32,692 nucleotides of DNA from Deltaproteobacteria bacterium (lineage in GTDB: Bacteria > Desulfobacterota > Syntrophobacteria > BM002). Shown here piece after piece: positions 16,067-24,989 of this stretch. The notes under the pieces are model-generated. The model had not been told where the DNA came from. It was given only the letters and a program-made list of their open reading frames with translations, and did no database searches. Location: the NCBI GenBank assembly GCA_022340905.1, contig JAJDNB010000129.1:1-32692 (forward strand). The letters run 5' to 3'. Each line of letters begins with the position of its first letter. The stretch's first letter is position 1. The position numbers and the translations under genes are program-made.

Positions 16067-16762
16067 ATGCAATTTCTTTTAGACAGCTTTCATTCCGCCC
16101 TATTACTTCTTTGGTCTGTTGATCCGGAACTGGTGGAAATCGTTTCCGTCTCTCTCAAGGTTAGTTCCTCCTCGACGCTCATTGCCAGCTTGGTGGGGGT
16201 TCCGGCGGGATTCTTCATAGCTTTCCGGGAATTCCCTGGAAAGCGACTGCTCATGACCATTCTCAACACACTTTTGGCTCTCCCAACGGTGGTCATAGGG
16301 CTTTTTGTCTATGCCTTCATTTCACGGCGCGGAATTTTAGGGGTACTAAATTTGCTTTATACCCAGAAGGCCATGATTATAGGTCAAGTCATTCTCATCA
16401 TCCCAATCATAACCGTGTTCACAATCTCCGCCATCAGCAGAATTGATGAACGCTACCGGAAAACAGCCATGACTTTGGGGGCGAACGCTCTGCAGACTGC
16501 CTGGGTTATTATCAGAGAAGCGCGATTCGCCATTATGGCTGCGGTTATCGCCGCCTTTGGCAGGGTCATTGCCGAGGTTGGGATCAGCATGATGTTAGGG
16601 GGGAATGCTAAAGGTTTTACCCGCACTATGACCACAGCAATGGCTCTGGAGTATGATAAAGGTGAATTTGTCCTGGGTGTGGCCCTGGGGATTGTCCTTC
16701 TCACCATAAGTTTCGGGCTGAACATTTTCTTCAACTATATCCAGGGAAGGGCACGGGTATGA
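16067..16762 (+). CDS. tupB: Tungstate ABC transporter permease
   Basis: Inner-membrane permease of the tungstate importer, 231 residues with five to six hydrophobic segments. The hallmark cytoplasmic EAA loop, which contacts the ATPase, is seen as ALQTAWVIIREARFAIMAAVIAAFGRVIAEVG, and the start VEIVSVSLKVSSSSTLIASLVGVPAGFFIA is typical for TupB/ModB-type permeases. AAGG precedes the ATG by about 6 nt. tupC follows after 43 bp. The neighbouring tupA and the TupC-type ATPase with a C-terminal domain make tungstate the most likely substrate over molybdate. The repeat spacer upstream raises the question whether it is transcribed from the same promoter as tupA. Confidence 0.92.
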   Translation: MQFLLDSFHSALLLLWSVDPELVEIVSVSLKVSSSSTLIASLVGVPAGFFIAFREFPGKRLLMTILNTLLALPTVVIGLFVYAFISRRGILGVLNLLYTQKAMIIGQVILIIPIITVFTISAISRIDERYRKTAMTLGANALQTAWVIIREARFAIMAAVIAAFGRVIAEVGISMMLGGNAKGFTRTMTTAMALEYDKGEFVLGVALGIVLLTISFGLNIFFNYIQGRARV

Positions 16763-16805
16763 CTGGGGTTCATTGTGCTGATCTCTAGAAAAGCAAGCGA
16801 ATGCT

Positions 16806-17813
16806 ATGTTGTACGAGTTGAATAATCTTAAAATGATATACGGTAAACGGGCAGTCCTCGATCTGCCCCACCTTTCGGTTGAAGCGGGTCGCATCGTTGG
16901 ACTTCTAGGGCCCAATGGAGCTGGAAAGACCACCCTTCTCGAAATATTTGCCTTTCTTTTGGGGCCCACCTCCGGAGAGCTAAGGTTTCACGGTAAGAAG
17001 GTTGACTACGAGAATAACAGATTACGGGAGCTACGCCGTAGGGTGGTCATAGTGCAGCAGCATCCCATCATGTTTACCGTTACCGTCGGGAAGAATCTGG
17101 AATTCCCCCTCAATATTCGCAAGTTCCCAAAGCAGAAACGAGAGGAAGTGATCGACGAATTGCTGGATCTGGTGGGGATGCGGGAATTCAAGCACGCTCG
17201 GGCTCACAACCTCTCAGGTGGTGAGACCCAGAGGATAGCCATCGCCAGAGCTCTCGCCTGTCAGCCGGAGGTGATTCTCTTCGACGAGCCAACGGCCAGT
17301 GTGGATGTAGAAAACCAGATGACCATAGAGAGGATTGTCCGGGAGATTAACCAGGAAAAAAAGATCTCAGTTATTTTCACCACCCATGACATGAATCAGG
17401 CAGCGAGGCTTGCGGATGAAATCGTCTTTCTTTTCGAGGGTAGATTGGCCCAATCCACCTACGAAAATATATTCAGCGGGCAGATCTTGCCCGGAGAAAA
17501 CGGTGATCCCTATTGCCTGGTGCAGAACACCTTGAAGCTGGGTGTAAATAAAGGAAATATGGGACCGGTTCGCATTGCCATAGACCCGAATGCAATACAG
17601 GTCAGTCAAACCGCTGATGAGCCACCTCCTCCAAACTCCTTTAAAGGTCGCTTGGTGCAGTTGACCGAAGAAAAAAATAAGGTGCGGGCCCTGGTTGATG
17701 TGGGGGTGCCGCTTTCCGTTCTCATTTCAAAGAAAGAACTGGAAGCCATGTCTTTAGGAGTGGGCTCCAGCATCTGGCTCACCTGCCCGCCCGAATCCAT
17801 TGAAATCATATAA
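16806..17813 (+). CDS. tupC: Tungstate ABC transporter ATP-binding protein with C-terminal TOBE domain
   Basis: Cytoplasmic ATPase of the tungstate importer, 335 residues. Walker A GPNGAGKTT (35-43), Q-loop QQHP (84-87), ABC signature LSGGETQ (136-142), Walker B VILFDE (156-161) and the switch His in TTHD are all intact. After the ATPase core (about 1-240) is a C-terminal TOBE-type domain (about 270-335, NSFKGRLVQLTEEKNKVRALVDVGVPLSVLIS), which in related importers binds the oxyanion for feedback inhibition. The ATG at 16806 has only a weak ribosome site; translation coupling to tupB (43 bp upstream) is possible. The final residues CPPESIEII are normal for TOBE domains. Confidence 0.92.
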   Translation: MLYELNNLKMIYGKRAVLDLPHLSVEAGRIVGLLGPNGAGKTTLLEIFAFLLGPTSGELRFHGKKVDYENNRLRELRRRVVIVQQHPIMFTVTVGKNLEFPLNIRKFPKQKREEVIDELLDLVGMREFKHARAHNLSGGETQRIAIARALACQPEVILFDEPTASVDVENQMTIERIVREINQEKKISVIFTTHDMNQAARLADEIVFLFEGRLAQSTYENIFSGQILPGENGDPYCLVQNTLKLGVNKGNMGPVRIAIDPNAIQVSQTADEPPPPNSFKGRLVQLTEEKNKVRALVDVGVPLSVLISKKELEAMSLGVGSSIWLTCPPESIEII

Positions 17814-18102
17814 TTTGGCCTACCCCTCGTCCAGACCAGATCCCGAATAAATGGTTTTTTGGCCTGAAATACATGAAACAGCCTACAGACATCGATCCTC
17901 TCCCTTCGATATACTTCATCTACAGCCACATCCTTGCTGGATTTGGAGTTGAAAGCGGGCTAGGATCCTACAAAGGGAAAATAGCGGAGAACCAAAGATG
18001 ACACAATTTTTGCGGTCAAGCGGCTGCTCGGATCAGGCGGGGCCGACCTGCGCCGGACGAAGAAAGTAACTTCAGTAAACAACTCAATGAGGATAAGGGA
18101 TT

Positions 18103-19056
18103 ATGGAAAAAAGAAGATTAGGAAATTCCGATTTATACACAGCTCCCATCGTTTTCGGAGGCAATGTTTTCGGCTGGACCGTGGACAAGAAGCAATCTTT
18201 TAAGCTACTAGATGCTTTTTTTGACTTCGGATTCAATGCCATCGACACCGCCGACGTCTATTCCCGCTGGGTGGAAGGAAATGAAGGCGGAGAATCGGAA
18301 ACGATCATCGGCACGTGGATGAAAGGTCGGGGCAATCGTAATAAGGTGCTGCTCATTACCAAAGTAGGATCCGATATGGGACAGGGGAAAAGGGATCTTT
18401 CAAAGGACTATATCCTCAGGGCCGTGGACAAATCCCTGGAACGACTGCAGACCGATTACATAGATCTGTACCTGACCCACTGGGACGATGAGGTCACTCC
18501 AGTTGAAGAGACCCTGGAGGCATACGGCAAGCTAATTGAGGCCGGTAAAATTCGATGGGCTGGGGCCTCCAACTTATCCCCTGAACGGTTGAAGACGTCC
18601 TTGAATGCAAGCAAGAAAGATGAAAGGCTAGCCTATTACCAAGTGTTCCAGCCGGAATACAACCTGTACGCTCGACAAGGCTTTGAAGAAGGTGTAGCGC
18701 CAATATGCAAAGAGCACGGCTTGGGTGTCATCACCTATTACTCTCTGGCCAGCGGCTTTCTCAGCGGCAAGTACAGGAGTGAAAAAGACCTCTCAAAAAG
18801 TCCCCGGGGCGACAAAGTGAAAGAGTACCTGGATAAACGGGGAAAACGTATCCTCGAAGCTCTTGATGAGCTTTCAAAGGAATACAACACTACGCCGGCG
18901 GCCTTGTCGTTAAGCTGGCTAAAGAATAAGCCGGGGGTAAGTGCACCCATTGCCAGCGCGACAGAGTTAAAGCATGTTGAGTCTTTCAGCGAGGCGGCAA
19001 AACTGGATTTAAGTAAAGAGTCTATGGATAAGCTAGATAAGGCCTCAAGTTATTAA
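18103..19056 (+). CDS. Aldo/keto reductase
   Basis: NADPH-dependent cytosolic oxidoreductase of the AKR superfamily, 317 residues in a TIM barrel. The full catalytic tetrad is present: Asp48 and Tyr53 (IDTADVYS), Lys87 (LITKVG) and His126 (LYLTHWDD). The C-terminal cofactor region is also recognisable (SWLKNKPGVSAPIASATELKHVESF). The protein resembles the group of putative oxidoreductases such as YajO/YcsN rather than the sugar reductases proper. It stands alone on the plus strand after tupC, with a 289-bp spacer before it and a 250-bp spacer after it, so no functional partner can be named. The start is supported by GAGGATAAGGG upstream of the ATG. Confidence 0.93.
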   Translation: MEKRRLGNSDLYTAPIVFGGNVFGWTVDKKQSFKLLDAFFDFGFNAIDTADVYSRWVEGNEGGESETIIGTWMKGRGNRNKVLLITKVGSDMGQGKRDLSKDYILRAVDKSLERLQTDYIDLYLTHWDDEVTPVEETLEAYGKLIEAGKIRWAGASNLSPERLKTSLNASKKDERLAYYQVFQPEYNLYARQGFEEGVAPICKEHGLGVITYYSLASGFLSGKYRSEKDLSKSPRGDKVKEYLDKRGKRILEALDELSKEYNTTPAALSLSWLKNKPGVSAPIASATELKHVESFSEAAKLDLSKESMDKLDKASSY

Positions 19057-19241
19057 TTCTGTACCCATTTCACCCTCCTCCCATCTTTAGCGGTCTCTGC
19101 TACAGCTCATTTTACCTAAAAAGTCTGTCCGTAAGGGTGGCTGGTCGAGGGTTTGCAAGTGCCGGTGATAATCTGAAATGGCTGAAGCGACAATGAAGTC
19201 GTGTGTGCAAAAGACCAGTGACTCATGAGTTGTGACAGTTG

Positions 19242-19247
19242 TATAAT
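19242..19247 (+). promoter_or_regulatory. Candidate -10 box upstream of the LOR/SDH gene
   Basis: A perfect TATAAT lies 60 bp before the start codon at 19307; the corresponding -35 (TGACTC, 19219-19224) is weak. Low confidence. Confidence 0.3.
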
Positions 19248-19306
19248 GACAGTTTCCAGAGGGGAAGACCCGCAACAGACCGAGTTTGCAAGAGGGAGGA
19301 TTACCC

Positions 19307-20392
19307 ATGGCTTTCACACTGCCTGCATACCACCCACCTGATTTTGAGCAAGCGTCCTTCCTCTCCTCACCAAATGTGAGAATGGAAGAGGTGCCGGAAG
19401 AAGGGGTGGCCCCGGCCGCTTTTCACGCGACTACCATCTTCCCAGAATATTTCAAGATTGAAGGGGAGTGGATTCTTGTAGAAGAGAGTCGGATGGACTG
19501 CGCAGTTGTATTGAGGGAGACTGGACTGGAGGTGGTAGAGCAGCGAAGGTTGGAGAAAGGGGAAAAGGTCGTAGTCGGTCGGGGGGAGAGCGGCGAAGAG
19601 GGAATTTATGTTCACACCACCGGCTTTGTTGAAGAAAATGATTTAGGCGATAAGTTTGCCTTTCGCTTGGGGAGATCCAGGGAGACCTCATATTCGCAAG
19701 ATTACGACAAGCTCTATGATCTTCTCACCCATGAAAAAGATAACGGATATATTGTCTGGGTTCTTGGGCCGGCGGTAGCTTTCGATGCAGATGCCCGAGA
19801 TTCCATGGTAGCCCTTATCCGAAGCGGATATGTTCAGGCGCTTTTGGCTGGGAATGCCCTGGCTGCCCACGATCTGGAAGCCGCCATATTCAGGACTGCC
19901 CTCGGACAGGATATATATACCCAGAGTCCTTTGTTACACGGTCATTATCACCACCTGGACGTGATGAACATGGCTCGAGCCGCCGGTTCCATAGAGGCTT
20001 TGGTGGAGAGGGAAAAGATTGAAAGCGGAGTTATTCACGCATGTTTGGAAATGAACGTGCCCATGGTCCTGGCGGGCTCGATAAGAGACGATGGTCCTCT
20101 TCCGGGGGTAATCGTGGACGCCTGTAAAGCCCAGGATGCCATGAGAGTTCAAGCCCGAAAAGCTACGACCCTCATAGGTTTGGCCACCCAGCTGCACACA
20201 ATTGCCGCTGGCAACATGACTCCCTCTTACCAGGTCATAAGAGGGCAGGTGAGACCGGTGTATATTTACGCTGTGGATATTTCGGAATTTGCAGTTAACA
20301 AATTGCGAGACAGGGGAACCTTGGGGGTGACCTCCATTGTAACCAATATCCAGGACTTCCTCGTCATCTTGAAACGGAACCTTATCGGCTAA
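19307..20392 (+). CDS. LOR/SDH-domain protein, archaeal ornithine-cyclodeaminase-like
   Basis: A 361-residue protein of the family with an N-terminal LOR/SDH conserved domain and a C-terminal NAD-binding domain, to which the archaeal-type ornithine cyclodeaminase (ornithine to proline plus ammonia) belongs. Motifs include GYIVWVLGPAVAFDADARDSMVALIRSGYVQALLAGNALAAHDLEAAIF, HGHYHHLDVMN, VPMVLAGSIRDDGPLPGVI and DAMRVQARKATTLIGLATQLHTIAAGNM(T)PSY. The ATG at 19307 is preferred because GGGAGG sits 7 nt upstream; an upstream start would overlap it. It leads the plus-strand island with the cupin, HyuA/HyuB, transglutaminase-like and dehydrogenase genes. Family placement is fairly secure; the actual reaction in this organism is not shown. 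Confidence 0.7.
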   Translation: MAFTLPAYHPPDFEQASFLSSPNVRMEEVPEEGVAPAAFHATTIFPEYFKIEGEWILVEESRMDCAVVLRETGLEVVEQRRLEKGEKVVVGRGESGEEGIYVHTTGFVEENDLGDKFAFRLGRSRETSYSQDYDKLYDLLTHEKDNGYIVWVLGPAVAFDADARDSMVALIRSGYVQALLAGNALAAHDLEAAIFRTALGQDIYTQSPLLHGHYHHLDVMNMARAAGSIEALVEREKIESGVIHACLEMNVPMVLAGSIRDDGPLPGVIVDACKAQDAMRVQARKATTLIGLATQLHTIAAGNMTPSYQVIRGQVRPVYIYAVDISEFAVNKLRDRGTLGVTSIVTNIQDFLVILKRNLIG

Positions 20393-20645
20393 GACCGCAG
20401 AGCGCATAGCGCCAAGCGCAGAGCATAGGGTCAGACGACAGAGGACGGACGACAGAGGACAGACGGTTCAAAATACTGAATATCGAACAGCAGAACAAGG
20501 AACCGCAGAATCACGAAGGAATCACTTCGAAATTCGACATTCCTTGTTCGATATTCTGCGGTTTAAAGAGGCTGCAGCTCAGATGAGAAGAATTTAGATT
20601 GCTTGTCTCCTGAATTCTGCCTCCTAGTTCAAAAAGGATTATCTG
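20393..20645. repeat. Dispersed repeat E, copy 1, with flanking GCGCATAGCGC words
   Basis: After a GCGCATAGCGCCAAGCGCAGAG run (about 20396-20428), the segment about 20431-20620 is homologous to about 25028-25211. Shared blocks include GACAGAGGACAG, CGAACAGCAGAACAAGGAAC, CCGCAGAAT, TCCTTGTTCGAYATTCTGCG and GATTGC. Its arms GAATATCGAAC...AAGGAA and TTCCTTGTTCGATATTC are inverted relative to each other, so transcripts could fold. No gene is present. Confidence 0.7.
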
Positions 20646-21050
20646 GTGAAGGAAAACAAAAGGGTTATTAAAACCGCTTACAACGATATCCAGCCTTACA
20701 CTACCAAGGATGGCTCCATAATAAGAGAACTGATGCATCCTCAAGTGCATGGCAACTTCAAGCAAAGCTTGGCTGAGGCAACCATTGAACCAGGCACAGC
20801 CACAGCTTTCCATCGCCACAACAAAAGCGAGGAGATCTATCACTTTACAGCCGGAAAAGGGCAAATGACCTTAGGTGAGAAAACCTTCCAGGTAGCCACA
20901 GGCGACACTGTCTGTATTCCCCCAGGAAGCCTACACCGGTTAGAAAATACCGCAAACGAACCTCTCAAACTGCTGTGCTGCTGCGCACCAGCGTATTCAC
21001 ATGATGATACAGAGCTGACCACGCAGCATAATATAAAGCATAGGGCATAG
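20646..21050 (+). CDS. Cupin-domain protein
   Basis: Small single-domain cupin of 134 residues, likely cytoplasmic. Motif 1 is present as ATAFHRHNKSEEIYHFTAGKG, containing the His-x-His...Glu metal ligands, and motif 2 as GDTVCIPPGSLHRLENT with the third His. Cupins of this size can be isomerases, dioxygenases or binding proteins; nothing here fixes the activity. A GTG start (20646) with AGGA upstream fits. The C-terminus (...NIKHRA) and TAG stop are supplied by an AAGCATAGGGCATAG repeat. Located between the LOR/SDH gene and hyuA, it may belong to the same catabolic island. Confidence 0.88.
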   Translation: MKENKRVIKTAYNDIQPYTTKDGSIIRELMHPQVHGNFKQSLAEATIEPGTATAFHRHNKSEEIYHFTAGKGQMTLGEKTFQVATGDTVCIPPGSLHRLENTANEPLKLLCCCAPAYSHDDTELTTQHNIKHRA

Positions 21051-21135
21051 AGCATGGAGCAAGAACTAAGGTTTCAGTGTTCAGGTTTCAGCCTTTTCGT
21101 TTTCCCTCCCTGACACCTGAAACCTGACACCTTGA
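21036..21135. repeat. GCATAGGGCATAG and TTTCAGGTGTCAGG repeats
   Basis: AAGCATAGGGCATAGAGCATGG spans the cupin stop (about 21036-21060, written here as two adjoining words), followed by GGTTTCAGTGTTCAGGTTTC (from 21070) and its inverted counterpart TGACACCTGAAACCTGACAC (to 21131). Confidence 0.5.
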
Positions 21136-21216
21136 GACTTGGTCCCCAGTACTTACTGCTACTGACTACTTCAATATCACGCTGTGCGCTATGCGGACAT
21201 GTGTGAGAGATAAAAG

Positions 21217-23190
21217 ATGATAATTGGCGTTGATACTGGCGGGACTTTCACTGATTTTGTCTTCAAAAAAGAAGACCAGTGGGGAGTCTATAAGTTGCTT
21301 TCAACCCCAGACAACCCGGCAAGGGCGGTACTGACCGGTTTGGATCACGTTGGCGGGAAGGAAAAGCAACAGATCATCCATGGGTCTACTGTTGCTACCA
21401 ATGCCATCCTTGAAAGGAAAGGGGCCAGAACTGCCCTAATTACAAACAAAGGGTTTGAAGACGTTATAGAGATAGGCCGGCAGAATCGAAGCCGCCTCTA
21501 CGATCTTGCCTACCGTAGGGAGCCTCAAATTGTTCCGCCGGATCTAAGATTTGGTGTCAAGGGAAGAGTCCTGAGCACGGGTGAAGAACATGCACCACTG
21601 GATGCAGAAGAAGCCCGAAAGGTTATTAAACAAATCGAGCGATCCAGAGCACAATCGGTAGCAGTATGCTTCATCTTTTCTTTTGCCAATCCTTCCCACG
21701 AGGAAAAAATAAAAGAACTTTTGGGAAACACTGGAATTGCCGTCTCACTTTCCCATGAGATCCTTGCCGAATTCCGTGAATTTGAAAGAACCTCCACTAC
21801 TGTACTCAATGCTTATGTCGTCCCCAAGATGCATAATTACCTCGGAAAACTCATGGCTGAGATGGCCGAGGGAAATAGTTTGTCAATTATGCAGTCAAAC
21901 GGCGGTAGTATATCGGCTGAAACCGCCATGCAGGAATCAGTGCGGACTATTCTGTCGGGACCAGCGGGGGGTGTTGTGGGTGGACTCGAGATCGGGAAGA
22001 TTGCCGGACATACACATCTCATAACCTTTGATATGGGCGGCACCTCGACGGATGTTTCTCTCATTGATGGATCTTTTTCACTGACGGTGGAGTCGAGGAT
22101 TTCCGGCTATCCTCTTAAGGTCCCCATGATTGATATTCACACAGTAGGCGCTGGCGGTGGTTCGATCGCCGCCGTAGACGTGGGGGGATCTTTAAAGGTG
22201 GGACCAGAAAGTTCCGGTGCAGATCCAGGTCCTATCTGCTATGGGAAAGGGGAGCAGATTACGGTAACGGACGCCAACCTTTATCTGGGGCGACTTATTC
22301 CTGAGCATTTTCTGGGCGGCACCATGAAACTCCAACGAAACAGGCTCGATAGTTTCTTTCAGCAAATGGCGCAAAAAATAGGCCTCTCTCCAATGGAGTT
22401 GGCTGAGGGCATTCTGTCGGTAGCGAACACGGCCATGGAAAAAGCCATCCGAGTTATTTCAGTGGAAAAGGGATATGACCCGAGGGAATTTGTGCTGTTT
22501 TCTTTTGGCGGGGCAGGGGGGATGCATGGAGCATTCCTGGCCAGACTCTTGAATATTCCGAAAGTCCTGGTTCCCCAAAATCCAGGCATATTGTCCGCCA
22601 TTGGCATGATCATGGCTGATGTAATAAAGGATTACTCTTTCACAGTAATGAGAAATCAGCTGAACTGCACAGCAGACCAACTGTCAGATTTTTTTGAAGA
22701 TTTGGAGAAAAGAGGTTTGAAGGATCTGTCCAAAGAAGGATTTGCCAAAAAGAATATTAGACTCGAACGATACTTGGACATGCGCTACGAAGGGCAGTCC
22801 TATGAGATCATCGTTCCACTCGAGGCGAATTACATCGACGGCTTTCATACCCTTCACGAAAAGACCTACGGTTATCGAAATGAGGACAAGATGGTCGAGA
22901 TAGTCAACATACGGCTGCGAGCAAGGGGCATACCAGCTAAGCCGAGATTTCAACAGGCAAAAAAAGTGAAAAGACAGCCCTCCCGGAAGGCCTATCTGGG
23001 GGAAAGGGAAGTGGTGTTTGATCAGAAAAAAAGGAAGACTCAGATAATTGCCAGAGACAGGCTGTTAAATGGAAACAGAATCCCCGGCCCCGCAATTCTG
23101 GTCGAATACTCGTCCACAATAGTCATCCCCCCATTCGCCGATGCTCATGTAGACGAGTACGGCAATGTGATTATGGAGATCGTTGACTAA
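21217..23190 (+). CDS. Hydantoinase/oxoprolinase subunit A (HyuA family)
   Basis: ATP-dependent amidohydrolase-type subunit, 657 residues, ASKHA fold. Diagnostic motifs: N-terminal IGVDTGGTFTDFVF (phosphate-binding), GSTVATNAILERKGARTALIT, EFREFERTSTTVLNAYV, SNGGSISAETA, SGPAGGVVGG, FDMGGTSTDVSLIDG, IHTVGAGGGSIA, GADPGPICYG, TDANLYLGRL and FGGAGGMHGAFLARLL. Family members act on N-methylhydantoin, 5-oxoproline or caprolactam, or form the beta subunit of acetone-type carboxylases; the substrate cannot be told. It is usually paired with HyuB, which follows after 194 bp of repeat-containing spacer. A GAGAG site precedes the ATG. Part of the plus-strand island beginning at 19307. Confidence 0.93.
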   Translation: MIIGVDTGGTFTDFVFKKEDQWGVYKLLSTPDNPARAVLTGLDHVGGKEKQQIIHGSTVATNAILERKGARTALITNKGFEDVIEIGRQNRSRLYDLAYRREPQIVPPDLRFGVKGRVLSTGEEHAPLDAEEARKVIKQIERSRAQSVAVCFIFSFANPSHEEKIKELLGNTGIAVSLSHEILAEFREFERTSTTVLNAYVVPKMHNYLGKLMAEMAEGNSLSIMQSNGGSISAETAMQESVRTILSGPAGGVVGGLEIGKIAGHTHLITFDMGGTSTDVSLIDGSFSLTVESRISGYPLKVPMIDIHTVGAGGGSIAAVDVGGSLKVGPESSGADPGPICYGKGEQITVTDANLYLGRLIPEHFLGGTMKLQRNRLDSFFQQMAQKIGLSPMELAEGILSVANTAMEKAIRVISVEKGYDPREFVLFSFGGAGGMHGAFLARLLNIPKVLVPQNPGILSAIGMIMADVIKDYSFTVMRNQLNCTADQLSDFFEDLEKRGLKDLSKEGFAKKNIRLERYLDMRYEGQSYEIIVPLEANYIDGFHTLHEKTYGYRNEDKMVEIVNIRLRARGIPAKPRFQQAKKVKRQPSRKAYLGEREVVFDQKKRKTQIIARDRLLNGNRIPGPAILVEYSSTIVIPPFADAHVDEYGNVIMEIVD

Positions 23191-23250
23191 AAACAATACT
23201 GGGGTATTGGAGCACAGCAAAATCTCAAATTCCAAGCAGCAAATGACAGG

Positions 23251-23336
23251 GTTTCAGGTGTCAGCAAGAAAAACATACGAGCTGGAACCTGAACACTGAA
23301 ACCTGAAACCTTCATATCTGCTATATACTGAAACCT
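23251..23336. repeat. TTTCAGGTGTCAG / CCTGAAACC repeat between hyuA and hyuB
   Basis: GGTTTCAGGTGTCAG (from 23250) is followed by CCTGAACACTGAAACCTGAA (from 23288) and ACTGAAACCTAGG (to 23339), the same word family as at 3261 and 21070. It separates two genes that are normally tightly coupled. Confidence 0.5.
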
Positions 23337-23384
23337 AGGTCATTATGATCGGCAACGGCTCTAATGGACCCACTGGAGTAACAA

Positions 23385-24989
23385 GTGAAAGAAAATCCCA
23401 TCTTGTTGGAAGTGTTTAAGAACCGATTTTCTTCTATCTCTGAAGAAATGGGGGTTACACTCAATAGAACCGCTTTTTCCCCAAATATTAAAGAGAGGCG
23501 CGACTCTTCTTGTGCCATTTTCGACCGGGATGGGGCAATGATCGCCCAGGCGGCACATATCCCGGTACATTTGGGCTCTATGCCCATGTCGGTGAAATCG
23601 GCGATTGAGAATGTCGCCATGGAAGATAGAGACATGGTCATCCTGAATGACCCATTCAAGGGCGGGACTCATTTGCCGGACATCACGGTTGTCGCCCCTG
23701 TTTTCGCCGGCGAGAAAGCCCCCTCGTTTTATGTGGCTAACAGAGCTCATCATGCGGATGTAGGTGGTATGAGCGCGGGGTCAATGCCGCTTTCCACCAC
23801 TTTGTTCCAAGAGGGAATCATCATTCCCCCACTGAAATTGGTTGAAAAGGGAACGATTGACCGGAAACTGATGAGCTTTTTGCTAAACAACGTCAGAACC
23901 CCCAAAGAGAGGGAAGGGGATTTTGCCGCTCAAATAATGGGCAATATTACCGGAATTCGGCGGACGCGAGAGCTGATTGAAAAATATTCACTGAAGACCG
24001 TTACCTTCTATGCTAAGAGGTTAATGGAGTATGCCGAACGGGTGACCAGACACATGATCACAGAGATTCCAGACGGGACTTATACGTTTGAGGATTTTAT
24101 GGATGATGACGGCTTTGGCAACGCCAAGGTGAGAATACACCTATCCGTAACCATCCAAGGGGATAGAGCGACTCTCGATTTTCAAAAATCTAGCCCACAG
24201 GTCGAGGGAAGCATAAACGGAGTGTATGCCATCACCCTTTCCGCGGTGCTTTACGTTTTCCGCGCCCTGGTCAACCAAGATATCCCCACCAATGCCGGTG
24301 TTCTCAGGCCTATAACCGTTCTAACGCGGAGGGGGACCGTGGTCGACGCTCAGTTTCCTGCGGCAGTGGCCGGAGGAAATGTTGAGACCTCACAAAGGAT
24401 CGTTGATGTTATACTGGGTGCTCTTGCCCAGGCTTTACCAGAGAGAATTCCGGCAGCCAGTCAGGGTACCATGAACAATGTTACCATCGGCGGAATTGAT
24501 CCGAGGAAGGGCATACCCTTTGCCTATTATGAGACCATTGGTGGGGGGATGGGTGCTACAGCCGAGAGTGACGGAGAGAGCGGGGTTCATTCCCATATGA
24601 CCAATACATTAAACACCCCCATCGAAGCTTTGGAATATAGTTATCCGTTCTTAGTCACTGAATATTCCATCCGCCGCGGGACTGGTGGCAAAGGTTTGCA
24701 CAAAGGAGGAGACGGGATCGTCAGGGAGATCCATCTGCAGTCTGATGGGGAGATCACCGTCTTGTCAGAGCGAAGGAGCCTGGCACCGTATGGTCTTCAC
24801 GGCGGTGAATCCGGAACTGTGGGGAAAAACGTCATTGTTAGAGACGGGAAAGCAATGGAGAAGCCGGGAAAGTTCTCTTCTGCCCTGAAGAAGGATGACA
24901 TTGTTAGAATCAAGACGCCGGGAGGTGGAGGGTATGGCGAGAAAGGAGACAGGAGTCAGGAGACAGGAGGCATGGAGCATAGGGCATAA
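23385..24989 (+). CDS. Hydantoinase/oxoprolinase subunit B (HyuB family)
   Basis: Partner of HyuA, 534 residues. Family motifs: NPILLEVFKNRFSSISEEMG at the N-terminus, SPNIKERRDSSCAIFD, AHIPVHLGSMP, ILNDPFKGGTHLPDITVV, NRAHHADVGGMSAGSMP with likely metal-binding residues, AGGNVETSQRIVDVILGAL, TIGGGMGATAESDGESGVHSHMTN and a C-terminal TPGGGGYG. Substrate is unknown as for HyuA. Start: GTG at 23385 with GGAG upstream. The canonical protein would end soon after GGGGYG; here a tail EKGDRSQETGGMEHRA is encoded by a GACAGGAGTCAGGAGACAGG repeat and a GGAGCATAGGGCATA repeat that supplies the stop, so the last residues look repeat-derived. Confidence 0.93.
   Translation: MKENPILLEVFKNRFSSISEEMGVTLNRTAFSPNIKERRDSSCAIFDRDGAMIAQAAHIPVHLGSMPMSVKSAIENVAMEDRDMVILNDPFKGGTHLPDITVVAPVFAGEKAPSFYVANRAHHADVGGMSAGSMPLSTTLFQEGIIIPPLKLVEKGTIDRKLMSFLLNNVRTPKEREGDFAAQIMGNITGIRRTRELIEKYSLKTVTFYAKRLMEYAERVTRHMITEIPDGTYTFEDFMDDDGFGNAKVRIHLSVTIQGDRATLDFQKSSPQVEGSINGVYAITLSAVLYVFRALVNQDIPTNAGVLRPITVLTRRGTVVDAQFPAAVAGGNVETSQRIVDVILGALAQALPERIPAASQGTMNNVTIGGIDPRKGIPFAYYETIGGGMGATAESDGESGVHSHMTNTLNTPIEALEYSYPFLVTEYSIRRGTGGKGLHKGGDGIVREIHLQSDGEITVLSERRSLAPYGLHGGESGTVGKNVIVRDGKAMEKPGKFSSALKKDDIVRIKTPGGGGYGEKGDRSQETGGMEHRA

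Noticed and set aside
17872..18000. Short open frame of about 42 codons after tupC (MKQPTDIDPLPSIYF...)
   Set aside because: It has a plausible sequence but no ribosome site, no recognisable family and no supporting context; not enough for a gene call.
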